DNA from: an uncultured bacterium
GTDB taxonomy: Bacteria; Actinomycetota; Coriobacteriia; Coriobacteriales; Coriobacteriaceae
Assembly (NCBI GenBank): GCA_905214105.1
Contig: CAJMKK010000009.1
Span: 1-64,000, forward strand
Direction: 5' to 3'
Length of the DNA stretch: 64,000 bases
Part shown: positions 25,798 to 33,170 of the stretch, piece by piece
Position numbering within the stretch: position 1 is the first letter of the stretch
Layout: every line of letters starts with the position of its first letter
Program-made: the position numbers and the translations under genes
The notes under the pieces: model-generated
Told to the model about the DNA's origin: nothing
Databases searched by the model: none
Seen by the model: the letters and a program-made list of their open reading frames with translations, nothing else

Positions 25798-26919
25798 ATG
25801 CGCACAGCAAATACGCACAGAAATATGGCACGCTGCGCTGCTACGGCAACCCTCGCTTGTGTTTTGGGCTTGGGCCTCGTGGCTCCGGCCTACGCCGATA
25901 CCGCATCCGACCTTGCCGCTGCTCGTACTAAACTCGAGCAGATTGGCACGCAAACCCAGCAAATTCATGATGAACTCTCCGCGCAGACGCAGGAGCTTGA
26001 TCAGACTGCAGGCGAGATCACGCAAAAGCAGCAAGAGATTGCCGAAGGTCAGGCAAAGCTTTCGACCTACGTTGCCGGTGAGTACAAGACCGGCGGCCTG
26101 AGTCTCCTTCAGGTTCTGACGGGCGTCGACGATCTGGGCGACATGCTCAACCGCCTGTTCTACTACGGTAAGGTGTCCGACAAGCAGGCCCAAACCATTC
26201 AGGAGGTCAAGGACCTTAAGCAGCAGCTTACCGATAAGCAAACCGAGCAGGAGAAGAACGTCGCCGCGACGCAGAAGAAGGTCGACGAGCTCAATGCTCA
26301 GCAGGCTGATGCCCAGAGTGTCGTGAACTCCCTGGATTCACAGTTGCAGGCCGAGCTTGCTGCCGAGGCCCAGGCCAACGCCGCGCTGCAGGCTGGCATA
26401 AATGCTAGCACCGCCGAAAAGGCCACGGTGAGCAACGACACCGCCGGTACGACCGAGAACACCGACAAGGGTGGCGGTACGACCAACGACGGCGGCGGAA
26501 ACACGCCCGCACCCGCTCCCACTCCGCAGCCCCCGACGCCCGCTCCGGCGCCGGCTCCGGCTCCGACGCCTTCCGCACCGAGCCAGTCCGTTGATGGCGG
26601 TTCCGTTGTTTCGCGCGCCTATAGCAAGCTCGGATACGCTTACTCTTGGGGCGGCATTGGGCCGAACAGCTTTGACTGCTCCGGCTTTGTAAGCTATTGC
26701 CTCACGGGACGCTACTGCCGTCTGGGCACCACCGGCACCTTCATGGGTTGGACCCGTGTGTCCGATCCGCAACCCGGCGATGTTGTGGTTAACTCCTACC
26801 ATACCGGCATCTATATCGGCAATGGCCAGATGATCCATGCTTCCGACTACAGCACGGGCGTAATCATCAGCTCCGTCGCAGCCGGTATGAACAACAACTA
26901 CATCTTCGTACGCTACTAA
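25798..26919 (+). CDS. Secreted NlpC/P60 peptidoglycan hydrolase with coiled coil
   Basis: A 373-residue exported cell-wall hydrolase. The signal peptide ends near AYA-D (about residue 33). A coiled-coil domain (about 35-200, rich in Q, E, K and A) resembles RipA/CwlO-type N-terminal regions. A Pro/Ala/Thr linker follows, then an NlpC/P60 domain from about 264 with Cys294 in FDCSGFVSYC, His335 in YHTGIYIG and His347 in MIHAS as the likely triad. It probably cleaves peptide stems of peptidoglycan during growth or separation. AAAGGAAGCTCC precedes the ATG. A terminator follows. Confidence 0.93.
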   Translation: MRTANTHRNMARCAATATLACVLGLGLVAPAYADTASDLAAARTKLEQIGTQTQQIHDELSAQTQELDQTAGEITQKQQEIAEGQAKLSTYVAGEYKTGGLSLLQVLTGVDDLGDMLNRLFYYGKVSDKQAQTIQEVKDLKQQLTDKQTEQEKNVAATQKKVDELNAQQADAQSVVNSLDSQLQAELAAEAQANAALQAGINASTAEKATVSNDTAGTTENTDKGGGTTNDGGGNTPAPAPTPQPPTPAPAPAPAPTPSAPSQSVDGGSVVSRAYSKLGYAYSWGGIGPNSFDCSGFVSYCLTGRYCRLGTTGTFMGWTRVSDPQPGDVVVNSYHTGIYIGNGQMIHASDYSTGVIISSVAAGMNNNYIFVRY

Positions 26920-26942
26920 TTTATTACTATAGCGAACGAACG

Positions 26943-26981
26943 TGGGCCCCGCGATCTTGAGTCACGAGGCCCATTCTTTTT
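26943..26981 (+). terminator. Terminator after the NlpC/P60 gene
   Basis: TGGGCC (26943-26948) and GGCCCA (26968-26973) pair, with partial pairing inside, followed by TTCTTTTT. It closes the transcript ending with the hydrolase. Confidence 0.8.
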
Positions 26982-27008
26982 GCCCCCACCTTTTGCCTTG
27001 AGATCAGC

Positions 27009-27041
27009 ACGGCTATCTAGTATTCAAAACTAGATAGCCGT
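27009..27041. promoter_or_regulatory. Perfect palindromic operator upstream of degV
   Basis: ACGGCTATCTAGT (27009-27021) and ACTAGATAGCCGT (27029-27041) form a perfect 13-bp inverted repeat with loop ATTCAAA. No T-run follows, so it is not a terminator, and it ends at the -35 position of the degV promoter. The half-site GGCTATCTAGT recurs with one change upstream of the DUF1836 gene (28683-28693), suggesting a shared DNA-binding protein. Confidence 0.65.
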
Positions 27042-27068
27042 CCATTCAATCAAAAAGATGGCTATAAT
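27040..27068 (+). promoter_or_regulatory. degV promoter
   Basis: A consensus -10 TATAAT at 27063-27068 lies about 30 bases before the degV ATG. At 17 bases upstream the -35 position reads GTCCAT, a poor match, and it touches the palindrome. A strong -10 with a weak -35 beside an operator is what a regulated promoter looks like; whether activated or repressed is not shown. Confidence 0.6.
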
Positions 27069-27097
27069 TGTTGGGGAACAATTAGAAAGGACCCTCA

Positions 27098-27964
27098 ATG
27101 AGCTGGGCACTTATCTCCGATTCGAGCTGCAATCTTCGCGATTGGCAACCAACCGCACCTCATACCACCTTCGCATTTGCACCCCTTAAGATCCGAGTGG
27201 GGGAGCGAGAGTTTATCGATGACCTCACGCTCGACGTGCACGAGCTCAATAGCGCCGTGCAGGCGGAGTCGAGTGCTTCTTCAAGCGCCTGCCCAAGCGT
27301 AGGGGAGTGGGCCGAACTCTTTAGGCTTGCCGACAAGACAATCTGCATGCCCATCTCCGAGGGAGTCTCGGGAAGCTACAATGCCGCGGCCACCGCACGT
27401 GACATGGTGCTTGCCGAGGATCCGGACCGACAGATTCATCTGGTCAATTCACGCGGAGCCGGCGGCAAAATGGACCTGATCTTCCTGCTGTTCGACCGCT
27501 ATCTTTCGAGCAACCCGGATGCCTCCTTTGAGGACGCCTGTGCCTACTTTGATAGCTTGGAGCAGAACAGCAAGATCCTCTTTAGCCTGTGCAATTACGC
27601 AAACCTCGCCAAGGCCGGACGTATCCCTAAGGCGGCCGGTGTTATTGCCAACAAGCTCAATATCCGCATTTTGGGAACGGCGAGCGAAGCGGGCAAAATT
27701 GAACTCGTTGGTCACACCCGTGGCGAAAAGAAGATGCTTGGCAAGATTATCGATACCATGGAGGCCGAAGGCTTTACTGGTGGCGAGGTCGTTATCGACC
27801 ATGTAGAGAATGAGGCGGGCGCCCAGGCACTTGCCAGCCGCATTGCGGAACACTGGCCCGGCTCCAAGACCATCATCATGCCCTGTAACGGGCTAGATTC
27901 ATACTATGCCGAGATGCACGGCCTCATTATCGGCTACGGCATGGGCGTGGCTTCGGGCCGATAA
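27098..27964 (+). CDS. DegV family fatty-acid-binding protein
   Basis: A 288-residue cytosolic DegV/EDD-fold protein; the family binds fatty acids and some (FakB) present them to the kinase FakA. Visible features are the opening ISDSSCNL, CMPISEGVSGSYNAA with the TSxxSGT-like loop, and HLVNSRGAGGKM. AGAAAGGACCCTCA precedes the ATG. No fakA gene is next to it, so the fatty-acid role is family knowledge only. It faces the DUF1836 gene with a shared terminator between. Confidence 0.9.
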   Translation: MSWALISDSSCNLRDWQPTAPHTTFAFAPLKIRVGEREFIDDLTLDVHELNSAVQAESSASSSACPSVGEWAELFRLADKTICMPISEGVSGSYNAAATARDMVLAEDPDRQIHLVNSRGAGGKMDLIFLLFDRYLSSNPDASFEDACAYFDSLEQNSKILFSLCNYANLAKAGRIPKAAGVIANKLNIRILGTASEAGKIELVGHTRGEKKMLGKIIDTMEAEGFTGGEVVIDHVENEAGAQALASRIAEHWPGSKTIIMPCNGLDSYYAEMHGLIIGYGMGVASGR

Positions 27965-27983
27965 TGTACAACTAGACAAACAC

Positions 27984-28023
27984 ACGGGCGGGATAAGAGG
28001 CCAGCGCTCTTTATCCCGCCCGT
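27984..28023. terminator. Bidirectional terminator between degV and the DUF1836 gene
   Basis: ACGGGCGGGATAA (27984-27996) and TTATCCCGCCCGT (28011-28023) form a perfect 13-bp stem between convergent genes. T-runs are weak on both sides, but the strength and position fit a shared terminator. Confidence 0.72.
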
Positions 28024-28035
28024 CTTATACCTCGG

Positions 28036-28647
28036 TTAGCTATGAAACCCATTGAACTTAAGATAGCTCATCAGATATGCCTTCGAAACGAAGGACGATA
28101 CCGCACTGCGTACAAGCAACGACTCGCGCGTAACCTGATGTGCGGTATCGGGCACGGGAGTCTGCTCGACGGAAAACGCCGCACGAATCGATGCCTCAAG
28201 CTGATCGACAACATAATCAAAGGCGGTCGGTGCGTCGTAGCTCAAACGCTGAATATGAAAGAGTACCTGAACCGCAGCGATGGGCAGCACCTGCTTAAAG
28301 ATACAAATGGCAATGAGACGCGCAATCTGCTCACGGCCATACTGCTTTTTAACCGGAGCAGAAACGAGGCCGACCTTCACGTAGTTATTGATCATCGATG
28401 GCGTGATAACGGGCTGCGCTACGCAAATCGAAAGCGGCTCCATCCACAGCGCAACATATTCAATAACCTGATCGCGATAGAGCGTTACATTGGGCAGCTG
28501 GTCATAGCGTGGCAGGCTCAATGCGTTGAGTTTACCCACCATATCGGACTGAATAAATGCATCCGGCAGCACCGTCGGCTGAATATCCTCCGACTTAATG
28601 CTGACCGATGTATCGGACATCGGGATAACATGTTTGACGTGGTTCAT
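28036..28647 (-). CDS. DUF1836 domain protein, probable transcriptional regulator
   Basis: A 203-residue protein. The region PVITPSMINNYVKVGLVSA, followed by PVKKQYGREQIARLIAICI, is the DUF1836 signature, a MerR-like helix-turn-helix. Members are often neighbours of degV genes. The start at 28647 is supported by GGAGGCCTCTT. Its promoter region contains the GGTTATCTAGT half-site shared with the degV operator, so autoregulation and control of degV are plausible. The N-terminal 25 residues (KHVIPMSDTSVSIKSEDIQ) look flexible. Confidence 0.82.
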   Translation of the reverse strand: MNHVKHVIPMSDTSVSIKSEDIQPTVLPDAFIQSDMVGKLNALSLPRYDQLPNVTLYRDQVIEYVALWMEPLSICVAQPVITPSMINNYVKVGLVSAPVKKQYGREQIARLIAICIFKQVLPIAAVQVLFHIQRLSYDAPTAFDYVVDQLEASIRAAFSVEQTPVPDTAHQVTRESLLVRSAVSSFVSKAYLMSYLKFNGFHS

Positions 28648-28671
28648 AAGAGGCCTCCGTTCGTTTTATAT

Positions 28672-28693
28672 ATTGTATTCTAGGTTATCTAGT
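28672..28693 (-). promoter_or_regulatory. DUF1836 promoter with overlapping operator half-site
   Basis: Read on -, a -10 TACAAT lies at 28677-28672. CTAGATAACCTAG (28692-28680), a 13-base symmetric element containing the degV-type half-site, fills the spacer between it and the weak -35 region. A protein bound there would block the promoter. Assigned by eye. Confidence 0.5.
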
Positions 28694-28719
28694 TTTACAT
28701 ACCACATAGCCGCTAAGTA

Positions 28720-28761
28720 AAAGTGGTTGGACAGCAAATTGATGCACCGTCCAACCACTTT
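28720..28761 (-). terminator. Terminator of trxB
   Basis: AAAGTGGTTGGAC (28720-28732) and GTCCAACCACTTT (28749-28761) form a perfect 13-bp stem with a 16-base loop. On the - strand the stem ends in TTT and continues TACTT. It lies 41 bases past the trxB stop. Confidence 0.82.
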
Positions 28762-28801
28762 GTTTAAATATAACAACCTTACATAAGATATATTATCGTA
28801 C

Positions 28802-29740
28802 TTATGCGCGTAAGAAAGTGTATGCGCTGGTTGCCGCTATAGCCCCGTCCGAAACAGCGGTCACAACCTGCCGTAAACGCTTGGAACGGATATCGCCGGC
28901 TGCGAATAAGCCGGGTGTACGGGTGGCCATGGACTCATCGGTAAGGATGCCGCCATCGGGCCCCAGATCGACCAGATGCTCGACAAGTTCGGTATGAGGT
29001 TGCGTGCCGGCAAAGACAAAAATGCCAAACGAGCCAGGTTCAAAGGTCTCAGTATGCGTCTTGCCGTTTGCATTGTCCTTGAAGGTAATTGTCGTGGGCA
29101 TCGCCTTACCGGAAAGCTCAACAATACTAGTTTGGTACCTAACTGAAATATTGTCCTTAGTAAGCACCTTATTCACAACGCCTTCGGGTGCACGGAACTG
29201 ATCGCGACGCAGCACGATGGTCACGCTGCTGGCAATGTCGGAAAGGAACAGCGCCTCTTCGCATGCCGAATTGCCGCCTCCGATAACAAAGACCTGCTTG
29301 CCACGGAAGAACATGCCGTCACACGTCGCGCAATACGAAACGCCTCGACCGCGATACGTGTCCTCGCCAACAAAACCTGCAGGACGCGGCGTGGCGCCCA
29401 TGCACGCAATGACGCTCTTGGCCGCTGTGTCGCCCATATCGTGATGGATGGTAAATTGAGCCGCATCGGCATCGTAATCGACGCCTGTCACCATACTCCA
29501 TTCAACCTGAGCCCCCAGGCCTTCAGCATGCTGTTGGAACCGCTCACCAAGTTCAGCACCGCTCAGCAGCGGAATGCCAGGATAATTCTCGATCTCGTTG
29601 GTCGTGGTGATCTGTCCGCCCGACATGCCCTGCTCAAGGACAGTCGTCGTCAGGTTGGCGCGCGCCGCATAAATGGCGGCAGCATAGCCCGCGGGACCGC
29701 CGCCGATAATCGCAACGTCGATCGTCTGATCGGTAGCCAT
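28802..29740 (-). CDS. trxB: Thioredoxin-disulfide reductase (TrxB)
   Basis: FAD- and NADPH-dependent enzyme that reduces thioredoxin. The 312-residue protein has IIGGGPAGYAAAIYAARA, the redox motif YCATCDG (CxxC), the NADPH motif VIGGGNSACEEALFL, and a C-terminal FAD block PGLFAAGDIR. The start at ATG 29740 (MATDQTIDVAI) matches the family; the frame upstream is shadow. No trxA is beside it. It is divergent from the glycosyltransferase gene across a 118-base promoter region. Confidence 0.96.
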   Translation of the reverse strand: MATDQTIDVAIIGGGPAGYAAAIYAARANLTTTVLEQGMSGGQITTTNEIENYPGIPLLSGAELGERFQQHAEGLGAQVEWSMVTGVDYDADAAQFTIHHDMGDTAAKSVIACMGATPRPAGFVGEDTYRGRGVSYCATCDGMFFRGKQVFVIGGGNSACEEALFLSDIASSVTIVLRRDQFRAPEGVVNKVLTKDNISVRYQTSIVELSGKAMPTTITFKDNANGKTHTETFEPGSFGIFVFAGTQPHTELVEHLVDLGPDGGILTDESMATRTPGLFAAGDIRSKRLRQVVTAVSDGAIAATSAYTFLRA

Positions 29741-29858
29741 GAAGAGTCCTCTCGTCGAAACGTTGTCATTCCTTGCGCTCATACCCAAATTTACGTGAAC
29801 GTGACACTCATGCACTACAATGATAAACCCGTGTTACAACGTCGAAGGGGAGTTATCG

Positions 29859-31160
29859 ATGGATCAGACGCAGACGAGCGATGACGCTCCCCTGCACAAG
29901 CTCAGCACTCCCCAATTGGAGCAAACCACGCTCCTGGCTCAACAAAAACCTCTCGTGACCATCGTGCACGCCTCGGTCGGCTCGGGCCACAAGGCCGCCG
30001 CAAATGCGATTGCGCAGGCATTCGACCTCATCCGCGGCACCAATGGCATCCCCGAGGATGTTGAGATTGAAGTGCTCGATATTCTTGATTTTGGACGTAT
30101 TAAATTCGACGGCAATAAGACCGCGGCTTCTTTCACGGGAGCCACGCGCCCCATTTATGACCTGACCTGGCGATATACGCTTACGGGACATCTTCTCTGG
30201 GGTGGCGGCACGGCATGGTCGCGAATTATGTTCCCCGCCTTCAACGAATATATTCGTAGCCGCAGGCCCATAGCCGTGGTCGCAACGCACATCACAGCAG
30301 CCAATGTTGCCGTGGGCGCCCGCGTCATTACGGGTATCGATTATCCGGTCACCTGCGTGCCGACCGACTACGAAGTCGAGGGCTGGTGGCCCCACAAGGA
30401 CACCGATCTATTCTGTGTTGCCAACGAATTTATGGCCGAAACGCTGCGTCCGCGCAAGGTGCCCGAGGCAAAGATTCGCATTACCGGCATTCCTATTCGC
30501 GCCGGATTCGACACGGATTACGATCGCGAGGAAGAGCTAGCCAAGTTCAACCTCCCCACCGACAAGACCGTCGTTCTGGTAATGGCCGGTGCCAGCTTGC
30601 CTCAGCCTTACGTCCGCTTTCGCGCGGCGATGGACCACACACTCCCCTTCCTGCGCAGCTTCGCAGACATGCACTTTGTCTTTTTACCTGGCAAAGACGT
30701 GGAGTATGCGGCCCGGCTGAAGACGCTCTTCGATGCCATGAAGCTCGAGAACGTCACGGTGTTGGACTATGTCGACGACATGGCGGCCCTCATGCATGGC
30801 TGCGACTTGGCAATCCTCAAATCGGGCGGACTCACGGTCACCGAGTGCCTTTGCGCACATCTGCCGATGATCCTGCTGGGCAAGTCCTATGGCCAGGAAA
30901 AGGCCAACACCACGATGCTCACCGGCATGGGCGCCAGCATGCACGTCACCACAGCACGAGAGCTCATCGTAACGCTTCGTCACCTGCACGACCATCCCGA
31001 ATCACTCAAAGCCCTACTCATCAACGGCGAAGTACTACGCCGCCCCCACGCAGCCGAAGACATCGCCATCGCTACCATGGAACTCGTAGGAAAACCCCAA
31101 AAGCGCAAAAGAGCCTTCTGCCGCTTCTACTGGGGCGGAAAACCCGCGCATATCCGCTAG
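29859..31160 (+). CDS. MGDG-synthase/UgtP-like glycosyltransferase
   Basis: A 433-residue GT28-type glycosyltransferase, probably adding sugar to diacylglycerol or a related lipid at the membrane face. The N-terminal MGDG-synthase motif HASVGSGHKAAANAIAQAF and the C-terminal donor-binding block SGGLTVTECLCAHLPMIL are clear. The start at 29859 follows GAAGGGGAGTTATCG; the frame before it is extra. Its tail is basic (QKRKRAFCRFYWGGK). Family members also include MurG, but the N-terminus favours the glycolipid group. Structured repeats follow its 3' end. Confidence 0.87.
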   Translation: MDQTQTSDDAPLHKLSTPQLEQTTLLAQQKPLVTIVHASVGSGHKAAANAIAQAFDLIRGTNGIPEDVEIEVLDILDFGRIKFDGNKTAASFTGATRPIYDLTWRYTLTGHLLWGGGTAWSRIMFPAFNEYIRSRRPIAVVATHITAANVAVGARVITGIDYPVTCVPTDYEVEGWWPHKDTDLFCVANEFMAETLRPRKVPEAKIRITGIPIRAGFDTDYDREEELAKFNLPTDKTVVLVMAGASLPQPYVRFRAAMDHTLPFLRSFADMHFVFLPGKDVEYAARLKTLFDAMKLENVTVLDYVDDMAALMHGCDLAILKSGGLTVTECLCAHLPMILLGKSYGQEKANTTMLTGMGASMHVTTARELIVTLRHLHDHPESLKALLINGEVLRRPHAAEDIAIATMELVGKPQKRKRAFCRFYWGGKPAHIR

Positions 31161-31170
31161 GCGATAGTCC

Positions 31171-31274
31171 GCTGCTCGGCGGGAGCTGCCCATATATCAT
31201 TCCATGCTCAAACATTCTCGCTGCGCTGCGAAACTGCGCGTGAAACGATATATGGGCTGCTCCCGCCGAGCAGC
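31171..31274. repeat. Structured repeat family I, copy A
   Basis: A 28-base left arm (31171-31198) and right arm (31247-31274) pair at 27 of 28 positions around a 48-base central part. That part includes TGCTCAAACATTCTCGCT and GCGAAACTGCGCG. Copy B (31433-31528) has the same 48-base centre, mostly identical, but different arms that still pair. The element lies just after the glycosyltransferase stop. No open frame crosses it usefully. Confidence 0.88.
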
Positions 31275-31337
31275 TACGTTTACGTACTATCAGCTACACC
31301 AGATTCCCTACCATTAGAATCTGCTAAGGCGAAACCA

Positions 31338-31400
31338 GAAAATATAAAAACAGTAAGCCGATGCGACAAAGAAGGTATCCCTTTATCGCATCGGCTTACT
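31338..31400 (-). terminator. Terminator of the dut transcript
   Basis: AGTAAGCCGATGCGA (31352-31366) and TCGCATCGGCTTACT (31386-31400) form a perfect 15-bp stem. Read on - it is followed by GTTTTTATATTTTC (to 31338). It lies about 215 bases past the dut stop, so repeat copies B and C would be inside the dut 3' untranslated region. Confidence 0.8.
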
Positions 31401-31432
31401 AGAAAGATTGTGTTATCACAAGCATGTAGCCC

Positions 31433-31528
31433 TTCCGCCTGAGCCCCATACATATCGTCCCGCGCGCAGTTTCGCAGCGAAGCGAGAATGTCTGAGCACG
31501 GGATGATATGTATGGGGCTCAGGCGGAA
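31433..31528. repeat. Structured repeat family I, copy B (inverted relative to copy A)
   Basis: Arms 31433-31456 and 31505-31528 pair perfectly over 24 bases around a 48-base centre. On the - strand the centre matches copy A closely (ACATTCTCGCT, then GCTGCGAAACTGCGCG). Outer arms differ from copy A (GAGCCCCATACATATC here versus the GCTGCCCATATATC type in A) yet pair within each copy, so structure is conserved while sequence drifts. Confidence 0.88.
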
Positions 31529-31547
31529 ACGGAATCCATGCGCCCCT

Positions 31548-31582
31548 GCGAAGCGAGAATGTTTGAGCATGGAATGATATGT
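31548..31582. repeat. Structured repeat family I, truncated copy C
   Basis: The stretch GCGAAGCGAGAATGTTTGAG, then CATGGAATGATATG, matches the second half of copy B in the same orientation. The matching left arm and first half of the centre are missing, so this is a partial copy 20 bases after copy B and about 30 before the dut stop. Confidence 0.75.
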
Positions 31583-31614
31583 GTGAGAGACGGCCGGGAG
31601 GGATACGAGCGCCC

Positions 31615-32058
31615 CTAAGCTACGCCGCTGGAGCCGAAGCCTCCGTTGCCTCGGTCGGTTTCGTCTAGTTCTTCTACTTCTACGAGGTTAACCGTGGGGA
31701 CTTCTTGGATGACAAGCTGGGCGATGCGGTCGCCTTTGTTGATTTGGATGTCGTTCGTGGGGTCTAGGTTAATGAGGATGACTTTGAGCTCTCCTCGGTA
31801 GTGAGCATCGATGAGACCGGGCGTGTTGACTATAGACAGGCCCTGCTTAATGGCCAGGCCGCTGCGGGGCTGGACGAAGCCGGCGTAGCCGTCGGGCAGG
31901 GCGATAGCTAGGCCCGTGGAGACCAAACGTCGCTCAAAGGGTTTGAGGGTACAGTCTTCGTTGGCGCGAAGGTCAAGGCCGGCGTCCGTAGGATGGGTGT
32001 ATTTGGGAAGCTCAACGGCTGGGTCGAGACGCTTGATGTTAACGATAATGTTGGACAT
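31615..32058 (-). CDS. dut: Deoxyuridine 5'-triphosphate nucleotidohydrolase (Dut)
   Basis: Hydrolyses dUTP to dUMP, keeping uracil out of DNA and feeding thymidylate synthesis. All trimeric dUTPase motifs are present: [32 protein letters not shown] and the C-terminal GNGGFGSSG. It has 147 residues, normal length. It follows nrdR by 4 bases on the - strand, so the two are cotranscribed, with a long 3' region containing repeats before the terminator. Confidence 0.96.
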   Translation of the reverse strand: MSNIIVNIKRLDPAVELPKYTHPTDAGLDLRANEDCTLKPFERRLVSTGLAIALPDGYAGFVQPRSGLAIKQGLSIVNTPGLIDAHYRGELKVILINLDPTNDIQINKGDRIAQLVIQEVPTVNLVEVEELDETDRGNGGFGSSGVA

Positions 32059-32062
32059 GAAA

Positions 32063-32506
32063 TCACCTTAGCTTGTCGAGCTCTTGCAGAAACTCATCGA
32101 CGTCTTTGAAATCGCGATAGACCGAGGCAAAGCGGATGTAGGCCACTTTATCGATCTTGGCCAACCGCTTAAGAACCATATCGCCCAGCTCATGAGACGT
32201 AACAGCCGTGAGTGTACGGGAGCGAAGCTCGACCTCTATATCGTCAATGATCTCATTGAGCTTTTTAGTGTCGATATCACGCTTGATCGTGGCGCGCATC
32301 AAACCGACCAGCAGCTTATTGCGATCGAACCGTTGCTTGGTTCCGTCTGACTTAATGACCTCGATAGGGTCTTCACAACGCTCAAATGTCGTAAAGCGAT
32401 AATTGCACGAGCAGCATTCGCGACGGCGCTTGATGGTGTTATTAGATTCCTGCATGCGGGAATCAACGACGCGGGTATGTGCCTTGCCGCATTTGGGACA
32501 GCGCAT
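32063..32506 (-). CDS. nrdR: Transcriptional repressor NrdR
   Basis: Represses ribonucleotide reductase genes through NrdR boxes. The 147-residue protein has the N-terminal zinc ribbon [17 protein letters not shown], later [13 protein letters not shown], and an ATP-cone domain ([19 protein letters not shown]). AGAGGAGGTACC precedes the ATG. Normal length. It lies between the LysM gene and dut on the same strand, giving a possible DNA-precursor and damage-response unit. Confidence 0.96.
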   Translation of the reverse strand: MRCPKCGKAHTRVVDSRMQESNNTIKRRRECCSCNYRFTTFERCEDPIEVIKSDGTKQRFDRNKLLVGLMRATIKRDIDTKKLNEIIDDIEVELRSRTLTAVTSHELGDMVLKRLAKIDKVAYIRFASVYRDFKDVDEFLQELDKLR

Positions 32507-32557
32507 GGTACCTCCTCTAAAACGATTACAAGGGTACCATGCGACGGTACTTAAATC

Positions 32558-33010
32558 TTAGGAACGTGCGGGAACTTTAAGATGCGCACCGGCATCGAGC
32601 GAGCCATGCTCCAGATGATTGACGTCGCGGATCATATCAGAGGTCTCCTGTGTGGAAAGACCCTCAATAGGATGTTCCTGGGCAAGCGACCACAAGGAAT
32701 CGCCAGACTGAACACGAACGGTCTCATAGGTAACGTTGGATACCGACTCGGCATATGCGGCGTGACGAGCGCTGAAGATCGAGGTAGCAAGTACAAAGAA
32801 GAGCGTGAGCGCAACGGCGAGAGCGACAATCGTCGAGACCTTCAAGACAACGGGGGCCGAAGTCGTGGCGACGCACCGGCTGCGGACGGGCTTACCAGGC
32901 AATGTTTGGAAACCAGATCGGCCGCCTTTGACAACCGTGAAAGCCGGCGCCGCAGGCGTCTCGAGCTTAAGGGCGAGGTTTCCCTGGACCATATCCGTTG
33001 CGTTCATCAT
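32558..33010 (-). CDS. LysM membrane protein, candidate SOS cell-division inhibitor (YneA-like)
   Basis: A 150-residue protein with one membrane helix (about residues 58-80, STIVALAVALTLFFVLATSI) and a C-terminal extracytoplasmic LysM domain (VRVQSGDSLWSLAQ, ending LKVPARS). It is divergent from lexA, and an SOS box lies in the spacer of its promoter. In Bacillus the gene divergent from lexA is yneA, a membrane-anchored LysM division inhibitor, and actinobacteria have functional analogues such as DivS. The layout matches, but sequence identity was not tested. The first of two adjacent ATGs (33010, then 33007) is used; GAGAGGAG precedes. Confidence 0.78.
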   Translation of the reverse strand: MMNATDMVQGNLALKLETPAAPAFTVVKGGRSGFQTLPGKPVRSRCVATTSAPVVLKVSTIVALAVALTLFFVLATSIFSARHAAYAESVSNVTYETVRVQSGDSLWSLAQEHPIEGLSTQETSDMIRDVNHLEHGSLDAGAHLKVPARS

Positions 33011-33077
33011 GTTCTCCTCTCGCGTGTTTTGCTGAGAACAGTTTTATCAAGCCGCGCGGACAAAAATGTCTAGCGCG

Positions 33078-33091
33078 AGAACGAATGTTCG
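33078..33091. promoter_or_regulatory. SOS (LexA) box 1, lysM/lexA intergenic region
   Basis: AGAACGAATGTTCG matches the Gram-positive LexA site CGAAC-N4-GTTCG with one changed edge base. It lies downstream of the -10 of the LysM gene promoter, where LexA would block transcription. Confidence 0.75.
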
Positions 33092-33095
33092 GTTA

Positions 33096-33125
33096 TTATT
33101 ATCTGCGAACAGTTGTTCCTGTCAA
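33096..33125 (-). promoter_or_regulatory. Promoter of the LysM gene (possibly of LysM-nrdR-dut)
   Basis: On the - strand, -35 TTGACA (33125-33120) and -10 TAATAA (33101-33096) are spaced 18 bases apart, with SOS box 2 filling the spacer. The consensus -35 and the overlapping LexA site argue for strong damage-induced expression. The next genes, nrdR and dut, follow on the same strand. Confidence 0.65.
33106..33119. promoter_or_regulatory. SOS (LexA) box 2
   Basis: CGAACAGTTGTTCC matches CGAAC-N4-GTTCG at all but the last base and sits between the -35 and -10 of the LysM gene promoter. Confidence 0.82.
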
Positions 33126-33133
33126 GCAATAAT

Positions 33134-33147
33134 CGAACATTTGTTTG
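33134..33147. promoter_or_regulatory. SOS (LexA) box 3, lexA side
   Basis: CGAACATTTGTTTG matches the LexA site with one changed base (GTTTG). It is nearest to lexA, about 24 bases upstream of its ATG, and probably mediates autoregulation. Confidence 0.82.
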
Positions 33148-33170
33148 ACATTGGTAGAGAGGATCCCCTG

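Noticed and set aside
26500..26580. Tandem Pro/Ala repeat in the NlpC/P60 gene as a DNA repeat feature
   Set aside because: It is a low-complexity protein linker encoded by short CC/GC-rich codons, common in secreted hydrolases, not a separate element.
31171..31600. CRISPR array from repeated sequence at 31.2-31.6 kb
   Set aside because: The copies are about 100 bases, inverted relative to one another, with no regular spacers or cas genes. They are structured repeats, not CRISPR.
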